Assembly: GCA_015179025.1 (NCBI GenBank)
Contig: WHUX01000055.1
Location: 1 to 64,000, forward strand
DNA length: 64,000 bases
Source: Terfezia claveryi
Taxonomy: Eukaryota > Ascomycota > Pezizomycetes > Pezizales > Pezizaceae
Reading direction: 5' to 3'
The position numbers and the translations under genes were made by a program. Each line of letters opens with the position of its first letter. Position 1 is the first letter of the stretch. Shown here in pieces: positions 10,462 through 22,368 of this stretch. The notes under the pieces are model-generated. The model saw only the letters and a program-made list of their open reading frames with translations, did not search any database and was not told where the DNA came from.

Positions 10462-11081
10462 TATAAGGAAGTCACATTCCATTTCCCAATGAAATGTAAC
10501 TCCCATTACATACCAACTTTTAACCTAGTGGAATAAGATATTATCAGGCTGCCAGCGTCGGCTGGCAGATGATAATAAAGGTATAGTAACTCATGTATTT
10601 CATTATAGTAATGAGCGTGACTCATTAGAAGGGTCACGTGATACTTGTAGTTCTATTTCCTAGTAGTTTCTGGTAGTTTCTATCATGTTGATTTCAAATC
10701 ACGTAATGGGTCAGATGATGGCGCACTGCCCCAGCACTGCCCCACTCTGGACAGTATATAGTCCCCTGAATTCCCCTCAGTTGAAGTCAGTTCAAGCCAG
10801 TGATAGAGACAGAAACAGAGTAGTAGATATCTACCAATAATAAAGTATTGAGCTATTATATTCTGGGCCCGTTTGGGCCCATCTCCCTCTATATTTCAAT
10901 AACAAGTTATAGGCCGGTCGGGCCTACCTTTTACAACTAGAGTGACAATAGAATATATGCAAGCAAGATATACTTAAGCAGAAGCTATAGGTTCCGTGCA
11001 CCTATAGTTTGCTGTAGTAAACTCTAGTACTGCTGCCCAGTAGTAGAGAGTTGGTTATGAAGCACGCCACCTTACTTTACA
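10462..11081 (+). repeat. 3' LTR of non-autonomous element
   Basis: This is a near copy of the split 5' LTR, with scattered transitions including the first dinucleotide (TG to TA). It ends CTTTACA, followed by the CAATC target duplication at 11082-11086. Confidence 0.8.
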
Positions 11082-11340
11082 CAATCCGTGATAAGAGGGG
11101 CAATCTGTGACAAGCCGTATGCACAAACGAATAGGGGAAAGAACGGAAAATCCCTGGACTTGGCAAATGCATAAGTGTGAACGAGGTTAGTAAGGGATCT
11201 TGGTGAGTAATTTGTAGATCACCAATTAATTGGTGAAGTGGTCTGAGGCGAGTTGCAGTAGGCAGAGACCATGGCGAGTCAATAGCCGAACGAGTTATAA
11301 TGGCCAGAAACTCAGACCGACTCATCCCGTAGTGCACACT
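11082..11340. other. Spacer between LTR element and truncated Ty3 copy
   Basis: This is the right flank of the non-autonomous element and starts with minisatellite units. An open minus-strand frame of 89 codons exists but has no ATG start and no recognisable family. Confidence 0.4.
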
Positions 11341-11589
11341 ACCCACATGTTTTAAAACCTTAGAATAATGAATCTATCGAACCCAAATATTTAGTCTATG
11401 ATGCTAGTGATATAGGACTAGGATCATAGATTGGTCAAGGACTACTGATGCACATCAGACCATCATGCTTTCATTCTAGAAAATTTAATCCAGTACAACT
11501 TAATTATCCTACCTTTCAAAAAGAATTATGAGTGATTATTGACTCATTGAAATTTTTTGAAGCATAATTAAGAGGTTACAAGTTCACTA

Positions 11590-12182
11590 TCCTTACTGAC
11601 TACAAACTATTAGTAACCTTTTATACTCAAATGCCTACAAGCCAGAAATTGAGGCAATGGCAAGATTACCTAATGGAATTTCATATAGATATACAGTATA
11701 CTGCAGGAAAGGAAAATTTAATAGCAGACACTCTATCAAGAAAGCATAAATACTTGAACAGTTCCACTACCAAGGATGATTATATTTCTAATAGCATTGA
11801 TCCTCCCAACCATACCTACAACCACAATATCTCTACTAACACTTTAAGAACTTTCCACTCACCAGAAACCTCCACTCAGAACAATATAGTTTTTCATGGA
11901 GCTATCAATTTCAAGCATGTTGACTGTGACTTTAATAAATGTCGTAGAAGAGCTGAAGAACTTGGACACTATATCTTTTGTCTATACTTGGAGGGCATCC
12001 AGGATGAAAAAAGCGAGTATGATATAATGAAGGAAGAAGAGTCTTTAGATATTGAGACTCTATCCACTATACTAGGAGAAGTTTTCAGCAGGTATAATTG
12101 TGTACCTAATATAAATAAAAACAAACCTTTAACAGTTCTTGGACTAAGATATAGGCCTCCCTCTTCTGAAAACGCTCAATAA
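11590..12182 (+). pseudogene. Mutated RNase H and linker start
   Basis: The frame retains LRQWQDYLMEFHIDIQYTAGKENL split over the RNase H motif region, then a Ser/Thr-rich linker and LTVLGLRYRPPSSENAQ before a stop. It is homologous to 4860-4180 of the first element on the opposite strand. It is a relic with no independent function expected. Confidence 0.75.
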
Positions 12183-12326
12183 AACACCCTCACTCCTAAA
12201 GAAGTAAAGGAAATTACTATCGACTAGGCTCATAGTAATTAGCAATAATACAAAAGGATGTACTAGTCCTTTTGTTGAGATTTCTACTGTCCTACTCATG
12301 GCAGCTCCCACGCCATAAACAACTGC

Positions 12327-12920
12327 ATGTTTACCATTAAAACATGTGCAATTTACAACTACCATGGATATGGTAGTTTGAACTGTGACCTGTCAGCCTC
12401 AGTTCTTAAGAAGGAGAAGGAATTCCTTACGACTTGTATTGCGCATTTCGTATCTACAAATAAGTCTCAAAAGGAACTAGCACCAATACAACAAACACTA
12501 GCATATCCACCTCCTCAAGCTCTCAGCTGCAAAGAAGCTATCCAGCAAATCGGAGAATGGGCAAAAAGATAGATCACAAACAAGCCGACATGACCTACTC
12601 TCTAACCTAGCATTCAGTTCAGTAACCCTACTGAACAAATAAGCACCCAACAAATGGAACAAGAGATCATGAATACTCCTATTGCCCCACAACAACCATG
12701 AAATACACCTCAACAACCAGCTACAACTGCTAGCAGCAGCAACGCAATTTCAATCAATACCACTGCTATCACTACTTGTTCCAAAAAGCGAGTAGCTATT
12801 GACGAAGGTTCAGCACCCTCTTTCATTCAAAATACTAAGACCTCTAGACAGCATTATAATTTCTGTAAGTTCTCAAGACATAATTATGCTTTCATATGCA
12901 AGGAGAAGAAACCCACTATC
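12327..12920 (+). pseudogene. Mutated zinc-knuckle linker
   Basis: The knuckle reads CAIYNYHGYGSLNC. The second Cys and the His are both replaced by Tyr through single transitions, so metal binding is lost. Frame breaks follow near 12572 and 12700. Confidence 0.7.
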
Positions 12921-13159
12921 AATAACTTCAACATAAGGATTGAACCGACCCTCAACAAGCTCATTAAAGAGAAACACATCAGCAACGAATGGGAAGATAA
13001 CAAGGACTACTTTATTACACATTGGCTAGACCATGGTACAGGTATGAAAGCCGTATATTAATCATGCATGAGAGTATGTTCTATCTGGAAGAACTACTAT
13101 GATATCTTTGTAAACCATAAGAATCATAGGAGAAAAGATGGATTTTTGTATGTTAAGAA

Positions 13160-13900
13160 CCGATAAGAATAATGGAGATTAGTCTTGCCCTCTACCTTTA
13201 ACATTGAAGGTAAGAACTATCTTGGATTAGTTATTAAAGATGTACATAAAGCAACTACTCATAGTAGTATTGAAAAAACAATGAAATATCTTACTGACCG
13301 ATATGATTGTCAGTCTTTTGCAGAACCAACTAAGGACTACATCAGAAGTTGTGATACTTGTCAATGGACAAGGTATTCCAACAAGGCACCACTTGGACTC
13401 ATAACCCCGTTACATGTACTAAGTAGGCTATGAACAGATATATTGATAGATTTTCTTAAGTTAGTACCTATGTTTACTAAGTGTTCAATTTTGTACATGA
13501 ATATTCCTGTTAAAGAAGATCATATAGTTTGTATTTCATGACTTTGGATGATTGTCGATAAACAATCAAGATTCAAGTTTCTTATTCCTGTCTCAGATAA
13601 TTTCACAGCAGAACAGTATACTACTACTTTAGATACTCATGTAGTCCTAACTATAGGATACCCTTTTTGTATTGTTTTTGACCACGATACTCTTTTTATA
13701 TCAATACACATTTAAGATTGGGCTAGGAATAAAGAAATCAAGTTGGAACCGTCTACTGCATATTATTCATATATAGATGGACAATCGGAAATTGTGAACA
13801 AAGAAATTCTGCAAGTAGCAAGAGCCTGTAAAATCGAAGGATTTGATTAGCTACAGAAACTACTAGAGATATAGTTAAAACTTAACTCTAGGTACAATAC
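13160..13900 (+). pseudogene. Mutated integrase
   Basis: The zinc finger keeps both Cys (SCDTCQWTR), in contrast to the longer copy. The core is interrupted by stops at the WTDIS Trp and at the QDWARN Gln. The DGQSEIVNKEI segment is intact. Confidence 0.75.
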
Positions 13901-14079
13901 CGCTAGACAGAATAGCTCCTTTTCTATACTATTTGGATTTAATGCATATCTTGGCATATTAATACTTCTATACCCCATTAATATATATGTACCAGCAAAC
14001 AAACGTCATGAGGTAACATCTAAAAACCTAGATAATGCCAAGAAGACTCAAGCATCTCAATCAAACAAACGACTACCCA

Positions 14080-14740
14080 ATACAGCTAAATTTTCAGTCA
14101 GACAATAAGTTATACTTTCCTCAGAAAATATCAACTTATTAAATGTCTCACCAAAGCTCAAACCAAAATGGCTAGGCACATTTTCTATTGTTTCTAGTAA
14201 TCAGAAACACAATAACTATAGCTTAGACCTATCTAGTCAACCTGACCTCCATCTCATATATAATACTTTTCATATTAGCAAACTCAAACCCTACTATAAA
14301 AACAATCCTACCCAGTTCCCTTATAGACAATCTCAGGAACCAGGACCAATTCAAGATGATTGTTATGAAGTTGATAAGGTATTAGAATTCAGAACAGCTC
14401 CTTGAACTAGAGAAAGACAATATAAGGTCAGATGGCTAAGATACTCTCCTAAACACGATTCCTAGGTAAATGCTAAGGATATCACTACCGAAATTCTCTA
14501 AGACTTCTGGATGACCAGAAGTTTGGAAGATACATTTAAGAAACATTGAATGACAAGAGGAAAACAATGACCATAAACCTGAGATAAGATTCAAGCTCTC
14601 ATCCAACAAGAATGAGATAGAATCATGAGTCCAGAAAATACTAACGATATTTATGTTAATACTAATGTATTAACAATGCATTAAATTTTAGAATATATAG
14701 AAACCAATATGGTAGAATGAAAGAAGTAAGGATAGGAAAT
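14080..14740 (+). pseudogene. Mutated integrase tail and chromodomain
   Basis: The sequence is homologous to 2269-1661. The chromodomain remains visible (DKVLEFRTAP, YKVRWLRYSP) but several Trp and Arg codons are now stops. Confidence 0.7.
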
Positions 14741-14757
14741 CCTTCTATATGGGGAAG

Positions 14758-15430
14758 TATAATAGAGAATATTATTTCATTACTTATATAATTGATTATA
14801 TACTTTTGTATTTCCTATATTACTATAATATTATATAACTAAGCCTCTCAATTGAAGTACTAGCCTTCTACCACCTCCTACTGCTTTATAAGTATCCATA
14901 GCATATAGAATTTGCCATAGAAAATCCCATAGAACTTGCCATATGAGCACACCCTCATTATGGCTACATGACCTTTGTTTAAAGGCGTGTGACTCAATAC
15001 TATGGCCATATGACTATCGTTTATAGCATGTGACTCATTACTACAGCCACATGACTCCTTTTGTACAGTACACCATCTTCTAGTATGCTACCCTTTATTG
15101 TATTTAATTCTTTAGTTATCAAATCTCGGAGAAGTATAAATAGGCTACTAAATTCCCTCTAGAATCTACAAGAATAAAAGAAGCAAGTATACAGCAGTAA
15201 GCAAGCCTATATTCCGATCAGATCAAGATCATATAGCTTAGATAGCACAAATCATATAAGATAGATTACACCAGTTAATTACTGTTCCCTCCGAGAATGT
15301 TCCATATAGTAATCTCCCTACCCTTCTGAGGTCTTACCTCAGCAGAACTGAAATACACAAATGTCTGTGCCTACAGATATAGATTGTATAAATGGTACCG
15401 AATAAAAACTATCTAGTACCATTTATTACA
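14758..15430 (+). repeat. LTR of truncated Ty3 copy
   Basis: 673 bp, beginning TATAATAG (TGTAATGG in the intact LTR, reverse orientation) and ending TTATTACA. It aligns with the reverse complement of 943-1623 with many transitions. Confidence 0.85.
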
Positions 15431-15539
15431 TATATAAAGCCTTGAAAGAATGGCAATAGGACAGAAAAAGAACAAAACTAAGAGAGGAAATGACTATACT
15501 CCTACTGGCTAGATAAACCGAAGAGATAGAGAGAAGATA

Positions 15540-16500
15540 CCATGAGAAATATGAAGAACTGAGGTAGGAGTACAGGATTACAGAGAAAGTAGATATAGAA
15601 AAAGCATTAATTAAAGATGACCCCAAAACTTAGAAACAGATAATAAGTAGTACAAACAAAGCTCTCTGGTTAAAAGCAGCTTTTGATGAAATGATATCAA
15701 TCACTCAAATGGCTATATTCAATTTCGTAACCTCAATCTTAGATGGAAGAAAAGCTTTACCTATAAAGTGGGTATGGTCAACAAAAAGAAATACAGAAGA
15801 AAAGATTGAAAAGTTCAAGGCAAGATAGGTAGCTCATAGAGACAGGCAGAAGAAAGGAATTGATTACAATGACACTTTCACTTCTATAGTAAACCTCATA
15901 ACTCTATGAATTATACTATCAATTGCTACTAGACAAGGTCTGACTATAGACCAAATAGACATTATATCGGCTTTCCTCAACAGTATTATTGATACTATAG
16001 TATACTTGATGCAACCAGAAAAATTTGCCCTAAGATCTAGGATGGGAATATTCTGCATCTTACATAAGAGTATATATAGTCTATACCAAGCAGCAAGGAT
16101 ATAGTATAACATTTTGCATAAAGCCTTAATAGAGCTGGGATTTATCAGACTAGTTGCAGATCTTGCTTATTGGTTTAAGATCAAGCTTACCGCTATCATT
16201 TTTGTAATAGCTTATATTAACAATACTTTATCAATCGGTCTAGAGAAAAAATGAAGGATTAAAAAGCCCATCTGAAGGAGAAATTTAAGACAAAAGATAT
16301 AGGAGAAGAAAGAGTATTTATTGGTTTGAATCTATGTCGAGATAAGGAAAAAGGCCTAATATTTGTTGATTAAGCATACTATATGAGAGAGGTCCTAGAA
16401 ACCTATAGATGTTACAGGCAAGCTGTAACTATAGATATACAAGTTGCTAGTAAAGATATAAAGGGGTTATCAGTGATAAGTATAAGTATAAACATAGCAA
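15540..16500 (+). pseudogene. Decayed Ty1/copia reverse transcriptase
   Basis: Read through stops, the plus strand shows the copia RT order: KWVWSTKRNTEEKIEKFKAR, GIDYNDTFTSIV, IDQIDIISAFLNS, MQPEKFA, a KSIYSLYQAAR segment, the catalytic box as YINN (16213-16224) where YVDD is expected, and a later FKTKDIGE and FIGLNLCRD region. All changes from consensus are compatible with transitions. Gag, integrase, RNase H and LTRs cannot be identified. This is a separate family from the Ty3 elements. Confidence 0.8.
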
Positions 16501-18400
16501 CAACTTGTGTGTAAAGTGGACTTAATAAAAGTAAAGCTATATGAGACTTAGAATACTGCTTGAGTTTTATTATATTAACTATGTAAAAGCAGTAGGTTAT
16601 ATAGAAGCTTAGATCTGATAATGAATAATAAGATCTGAATTATGCTTCCTATAATAGCTTAGTAGCATTGATATCAGGTTGTTGCCTTTACTAATATATT
16701 TAGATCTTTTTCTCACTTTAAGAACCTTACTATTCTAAAGCTTATTAAAAGTTTTAGCTTAAAGAATAATATATTAATATTATATAATCTTTTCTATATA
16801 AAGATTAATAAGCTTATAAACTATTCCTTTCTTACTATTATTTAGCTTTTAATAAATTATATTTTTAACCTTTTAAGTAGCCTTATGAAGATGTATAGAA
16901 GTATTTAAGATAGATACCAATATAAATAAAATAGTATATAAAATAGTACTTACAACTAAAATAATTCTAATAAAAGAAGAAAGAAGTTAAATTAAATAGT
17001 TAATTAGCTAGTAATAAGTAGTACTTTATATATTAAGAATAATATTATTAGTAAAAACCTCCTTTTAAGTTTATTAAAGAATATTAAGGAACTCTACTTT
17101 AGTTATTTCTAATAAAAGATTACTATTTAGCTATATATTGAGGTTGTATTTATAGGTCTATTATAATAAAAAAAGGAAGCTAATATCAAAAGATTATAAA
17201 AGCTAGGTAAACTTAGATAGAAGGTAGATTATATAAATATTATAATTAAAAGTATATTTAATAACTTACCAAGTCTATTAAAGAATATTAAGGAACTCTA
17301 CTTTAGTTATTTCTGATAAACAATTTCTATTTAGCTATATATTAAGATTGTATTTATAGGTTCATTATAATAAAAAAAAGTAGCTAATATCAAGAGATTA
17401 TAGAAGGTAGGTAAACTTAGATAGAAGGTAGATTATATAAATATTTTAATTAAAAGTATATTTAATAACTTATTATACTATATAAAAGGAATAATTATTT
17501 ATAATTAAATATTATAGTAGTAGATTACTATTATATTAATAAGTACTCTTTTTAATACTCAAATAAGTATAAAACTTAAAATACTACTTTATATATTCAA
17601 ATCTAAACTTATTATTTATATATTTACTTAAAGATACTATATATATAGTCTTATACTTAACTTCTTCCTTCTAATAATAAAATTTCTAATATATTTTTCC
17701 TTACAAAATAATAAATTGTAAAATAATTTCTTTTCTAATACTAACTGTCTTTAATATACTATAAAACTTATAAGAACTCTCTATCATAGCTATAGCCTTA
17801 CTTTTAACTTATATAATTACTATATTTTACTATTTTTTTCTATATAATACCTTTTTTATTACAATTCTAAATATTATCTTGAGTTATCTTTTTCTATTAT
17901 ATTATATTTATAAGCTTTTAGAAAAAATTAGCTTATAGCTTTATATTATTTCTTACTACTACTTAGTAATAAATATAGATTTTTTTGAAGTTTAGGTTAT
18001 AGTCAAAAAATTTATCTACTTAGTATAAGCTAATAATATAGATAGGCCTAAAGATACTACTAGTAAAAAGAGTACTAGTACTACTAGTAAAGCTTGAAAG
18101 ATTGTTGGAGATCTTAGAAAAAGATGAGTTAACTTTTTAAAGTATTTACTTTTTATTAATAATTACTTATATAATTTATTATAAAAGTTCTAAACCTAGT
18201 AGAAAATTTATATCTACTATAATTCTAATATAGTTTGCTATTGCTCTTTTATTATCAAGGGAGAATAATTACTTATACCAATATACTATAGCCCTATTCT
18301 AGTACATTTTAGTATAATGTTTTATTGTTTACTCTATACAACTTAGCAATACATTAAGTAAATACCTTTGGTTCTTAATTTATATACTTAACTACCTTCT
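16500..18400. repeat. Very AT-rich mutated repeat relic
   Basis: The composition drops to roughly 15-25 percent G+C and stop codons occur in all frames. No protein family is recognisable. The pattern matches sequence that has lost its cytosines through RIP or methylation-driven decay. The left edge follows the copia relic and the right edge rises sharply to normal composition near 18,400. Confidence 0.7.
17070..17472. repeat. Two-unit 204-bp tandem duplication
   Basis: Unit one is 17070-17273 and unit two 17274-17472, starting TTTATTAAAGAATATT or TCTATTAAAGAATATT and ending AATAACTTA. The two are highly similar over their length. Differences include several transitions (GAGG versus AAGA, TCTAA versus TCTGA) and a few transversions. 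Confidence 0.8.
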
Positions 18401-19340
18401 GCAGCTGCCATTCAGTATATTTTGGCATATTTGTAATAGATAGATATTGGTAATGTTGCCTAAGGTTTGATGATTCAACTGATATTGATTGAGCTCATAA
18501 TGTTGCTAGGGGCGGGTATGGGAGCTGTGGAAAGGTGGAGGAGGTTGGTAGTGCTGCATGTCTTAGACAGTGGCCACTAGTCGGTGGTTGGTCACTTCCC
18601 CCCCCGCCGAGGGTAGGTAACTTCCGACGTCGGAAACCCGCTGGTTCTGAGATAGACCAAGTGGGTTCGTCCTGCACAGTGTTGGCAACTTGCAGGTACT
18701 TAATACATTATAGACTCAGTAGATTGTTATAGCAACTGGTAACAAACAACTTTACTTCTTAAGAAACTAGGTACTGAAGCATTCCTACTGTCCTACTGGC
18801 GATATTTCTATGGTACACATAAGAACTCAGTTCCAGTACAATAACAATACTTATAAATATTGTAATTGAACTCGCATAAACGAACTGAACAAACCCCTAT
18901 ATAACTAGACAGGCAAAATACCTAAAGAACAATATTAATCGCACTTGCTCTCATAAACTAAATAAGCAACGATAAGCCATTGTAAATAAATGATAACCAT
19001 CAAGCTCCATAATTAAGAGGCAAACCACCATTAAAAAAAAAAAATAAGATATAACAGGCGTGATCCTTGCTACTCCTCCTAAAGAATACAAGAACCTCAG
19101 AAAGAATAATAAAATAATTATAAACAAGTCCCATCAAGTTGCGCCTGTGTTGGAGGATGTGCGTGTGTATATGTGTGATCCCGAAAACCCTCATGCTGTC
19201 TTCCCATGTTGAAACCAAGTCATCAGGCGTAGACTCCTTCTCTCTATATTCACTCCACTTTCAAAGAGAAGCATCCACCCATTTCTCAATAGAAGTCGTG
19301 ATTACCAAGCCCCATATAGGTAATGTCACGTCCCAAATCC
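18400..19340. other. Intergenic, no gene seen
   Basis: The composition is normal. A perfect 14-bp palindrome TTCCGACGTCGGAA lies at 18622-18635. Short open frames on both strands have no family resemblance. The right end probably holds the 3' UTR of the minus-strand gene that follows. Confidence 0.5.
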
Positions 19341-21392
19341 CTAATTTCCAGCTCCCTCGCCGTCAAACCCATTGGCCTCCGTTCCTGCCCAGCCGTTATC
19401 TATATCCTCTTCCTGCTCAGCAGTTGCACTTTCATCCTCATACTCCTCATGTTCATGAAATTGGAGTGGAGGATCTACAGAGGCTTTTGCTTTCGTATTT
19501 AGGTAATACCGCAATTTGTGCACACCTTGTCCGCTAAAGACGCAACTATTTCCCTGACCATCAGTATTCATTTCTCCATTTATTGAAGGCGAATACGTAC
19601 AATACCTCCCGTTGATGAAGGGTGAATTCTGGAGATGATACATTAGTAATCTGAAATTTCATGGTACAGAATGGGATTAATCACCATCGGGAGGCTCTCG
19701 ACAGAATTTCGACAGTTCATCATTGGAATAGAATGTCTCAATGCCAGTTAGACTGAGGTGTGTCAACCTTTGACACTTGTTCACCAGCTTCGTTATTCCC
19801 TAAATTTGTGCTGCTCAGTTGCCACGGGCCATCTCATGCAGGACAGGGTGAAGACTAACACTTAATGTCAACTTAGGACAATAGCTAAGGTGCACCCTTT
19901 CCAAGACGCACGCCTGTGGCTTAGCCACGAGTGCGATTATACTCAGGTTTGTGATCTTCCCACATTTCACCAATCCCACCCGCTTCAGCTTCGGCAGTTG
20001 TGCCAGCTCTATCACACCTTCATCGGTGAGGTGCGTACAGCCAGCTAGGTCAATATATCTGATCCTGCTACAATGTCTAGAAATTTTCCTGAGTGATGTA
20101 TCCGTTATGTGCGAACAGTGCCCGAGGGCGAGGTAGTGGATCCATTTCCCCAGACGGGTAATGTTTTCAACACCTCGATCTGTGATGTTTTTACACTTTG
20201 CAAGGATCAGGCTTCTTAGCCGAGGGGCGACGGATACAACTTTGATAACGGCTTCATCGGTGAGGAGTTCACAATTGGTGAGGTCTATGTTCCGGAGACT
20301 CTCGATTTGATGATTGGGAATTTTATAAAATGCATCATCCGTAATTTGGATGCAGAATGCAAGATGCAACTCCCGAAGTTGACGAAGATCTTTAAACAAG
20401 TGCACCACAGCTGTGTCCGTTATCTCGGTACACCTTTGAAGGTCGACCTCTAAAAGTTGCGAGCAGTTTTGTGCCATGGCAATCACAGCTTCGTCCGTTA
20501 AGTTGTCGCATTCATTGAGTTTTATCTATTGTCGTGCTTTAGCGTAGCCCTGTATTCAAACTGTTGGAACTAAAGATCATACCCTCTTCAATAGCTTGCA
20601 GTTCTTAGATAGATTAACCAGAGATGAATCTGTGACTTTATTACATCCGGCAATATTAAGCCCTTGAAGCCTAGTGCAATTTTCCGCAATAGCATTGATC
20701 GTGCGATCTGTCAACTCGAACAAGTTTGAAAGATCCAGCGCCAGAAGGCCAGGATTGTTAGGTATCAAGTTGTCTAATCCGGAATCTGTCAAATCCCTAC
20801 AGTTCGTAAGGGTAAGCCTTTCTAGTCGTCCGCACATCGATAAGCTTGCAACTGTTCCATCACTAATTTGCTTTGCCAGAAATGTAAGGTTGAGGCGTTT
20901 TATCAGCCTTGCATAGTCGAAAGTTGCATTTTTACTGTGTAAGGTCTCAACAACACTGCGAAACTGTTCCCACTTTGCCACATATGGACGATGCCATAAT
21001 TGGTCCACAGCACACGAAGCCCACTTCGTACACACAAGCATGCAGTTTCGAAGGTCGGTTGGATGTGTGAGTTTAGAAAATATGATGATTAGAAGCTCAT
21101 TCGGCAATCGATCCAAGGGAGACATCTCTACTGCAATCTTTCCGCCGCAAAGGCCTTTTGATTCACCTCGAGAGGAGGTTTTCCAAGCCCGTAAGCTTGT
21201 GCTTGTCGGACTTGTCGAGACTGCCATATTCCGGAAATTTGGAATCGGTTCTGTTATGGAAGTATTGCTTTCATCGCCATTAGCAAGCAAGAAGTCGTCT
21301 GAATCGTCGCCTGGGTATGGTGCTCTCTCCGGGGAGCTTGATGAGGATCCATCTGATGTAGGCGATCTAGGCTGGCCTCTCGCTTTGGTCAT
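19341..21392 (-). CDS. GRR1: F-box/LRR protein of SCF ubiquitin ligase, Grr1 homolog
   Basis: The model has five exons: 21392-20583, 20525-19860, 19799-19685, 19628-19601 and 19545-19341. The introns are 55-60 bp, all phases close, and the product is 607 residues. A Ser-rich N-terminus is followed by an F-box at about 91-137 (LDRLPNELLIIIFSKL), which would bind Skp1, then a long array of Cys-containing leucine-rich repeats (repeated CxxLTDxG or CxxITD signatures) that forms the substrate horseshoe. The tail HQREVFCVFSGQGV spans the last intron and is characteristic of Grr1. In yeasts and moulds Grr1 marks G1 cyclins and nutrient-signalling repressors for degradation and so couples glucose sensing to the cell cycle. 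The N-terminus is shorter than in budding yeast. On the coding strand a C19 run (21430-21448) lies about 40 bases before the ATG. The next gene upstream, MOT1, is on the same strand. Confidence 0.93.
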
Positions 21393-21429
21393 GGTGTTTG
21401 CGGAGCGGGGAAACCGGAAGTGAAGAGAA

Positions 21430-21448
21430 GGGGGGGGGGGGGGGGGGG
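21430..21448. repeat. G19 homopolymer in GRR1 5' leader
   Basis: There are nineteen G on the plus strand, hence C19 on the coding strand, 38-56 bases before the GRR1 start. The pyrimidine-rich leader is typical for fungal promoters, but the length makes assembly errors likely. Confidence 0.8.
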
Positions 21449-22368
21449 AAGGTTGGGGGGTTTGTAGGCTGACAGTAGGGTTTGATGAGATTGATTAAAC
21501 CGTGTCGGTTAATGGTTGGGATGTGATATGGAGAAACGTGCTGGGATACTCGTAAACGGAACTTGCAGCAGCGGGTATGTACGATGAGAACAAAGGCGGG
21601 AAGAGGGTTGACTAAAGCTAGGTTGTTGTCTGTCACTCCAGCGGTGGCTGGAAATAACCGATTGAAATGGGCGGGGGAGCTTCTTTTTCCTTTTGTTTGT
21701 TGATGTACCTGGTAAACAACACACGGACTCAGGTTAAAACGTAGGAGGGCAAATATCAACAAGTATCATGCAGATGCCGTTGGATTCCTCAAGACAAACT
21801 TATCTTGTCAGGTACCGGTACCCGGGGATCAAATAAAGACGATCAGTGAGATCCGCCATGCACGTGACTCTGACTGTAAGTGGTCTACCGTGCAAGTAAT
21901 CACAGCCACAATCACAACAAATTAATGGTGGCTTGCTTTTCACTAGCCACAAATGAGACCCCATGAAAATTGCCATGGGGCTTGCAAGCAAACACTCAAG
22001 AGTACCACATTGAAGAGAAAATCCAGTAGCGAGTAGTAACTGACTTCATAATACAAGCATTCACCAAATCGCCACCTACATCCCACCAACCTGTTTTTGG
22101 ACATTTGAACCAATTGCAAATCCGAAGTAGACGCCCTAACAGGAAAAACAAGCAGGCTTGGGAAGAGTAAGCCTATCCCCATTCCACCTCCCTAATAATA
22201 GCAAAAAGGAAATTTACTGCAACTGCTCGATTATTTCGCAAACGCCCCACTAATCCCCCATGAGAATCTACCGAAGCATATTATCATCAAACAAATTTTT
22301 ATCCGAAGTATTCGTACAATCTACCAATATCCCTCCAGCTTCTGGCTTCTCCATATCCAGATTCATCC
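21449..22368. other. Intergenic between GRR1 and MOT1
   Basis: No gene was found. It should contain the GRR1 promoter and the MOT1 3' UTR. Minus-strand open frames of up to 131 codons here begin at non-ATG codons or are low-complexity Pro/Ser runs. Confidence 0.5.

Larger units (their letters stand above)
371..11081 (+). mobile_element. Non-autonomous LTR retrotransposon, split by a nested element
   Basis: Two long direct repeats beginning TGTAAGG (TATAAGG in the 3' copy) and ending CTTTACA enclose a 510-bp internal region (9952-10461) without coding capacity. The 5' LTR is 371-942 plus 9893-9951 (631 bp) and is interrupted by the Ty3 element. The 3' LTR is 10462-11081 (620 bp). The 11-bp length difference is one extra copy of an 11-bp GCACTGCCCCA-like unit near 640. 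CAATC flanks both ends. The LTRs contain a TATATAG box followed by a CT-rich leader and an AATAAAG signal on the plus strand, which suggests plus orientation. Without the insertion the element is about 1.76 kb. Small size and lack of open frames resemble TRIM or LARD elements that rely on a partner for reverse transcription and integration. Confidence 0.75.
11341..15430 (+). mobile_element. Truncated, RIP-like mutated copy of the Ty3 element
   Basis: From CCCACATG at 11341 the plus strand matches the minus strand of the first element, starting inside the 3' part of the reverse transcriptase region and running through RNase H, zinc-knuckle linker, integrase and chromodomain to an LTR. The 5' LTR, gag and most of RT are absent. 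The copy is full of C-to-T and G-to-A changes relative to the first element, many making stops (for example Trp TGG to TAG or TGA, and Gln CAA to TAA). No continuous frame of any size survives except 11631-12182. Confidence 0.9.

Noticed and set aside
18535..18732. Pro/Gly-rich small frames on both strands
   Set aside because: They are overlapping mirror frames around a C-rich and palindromic patch, with no coding signs.
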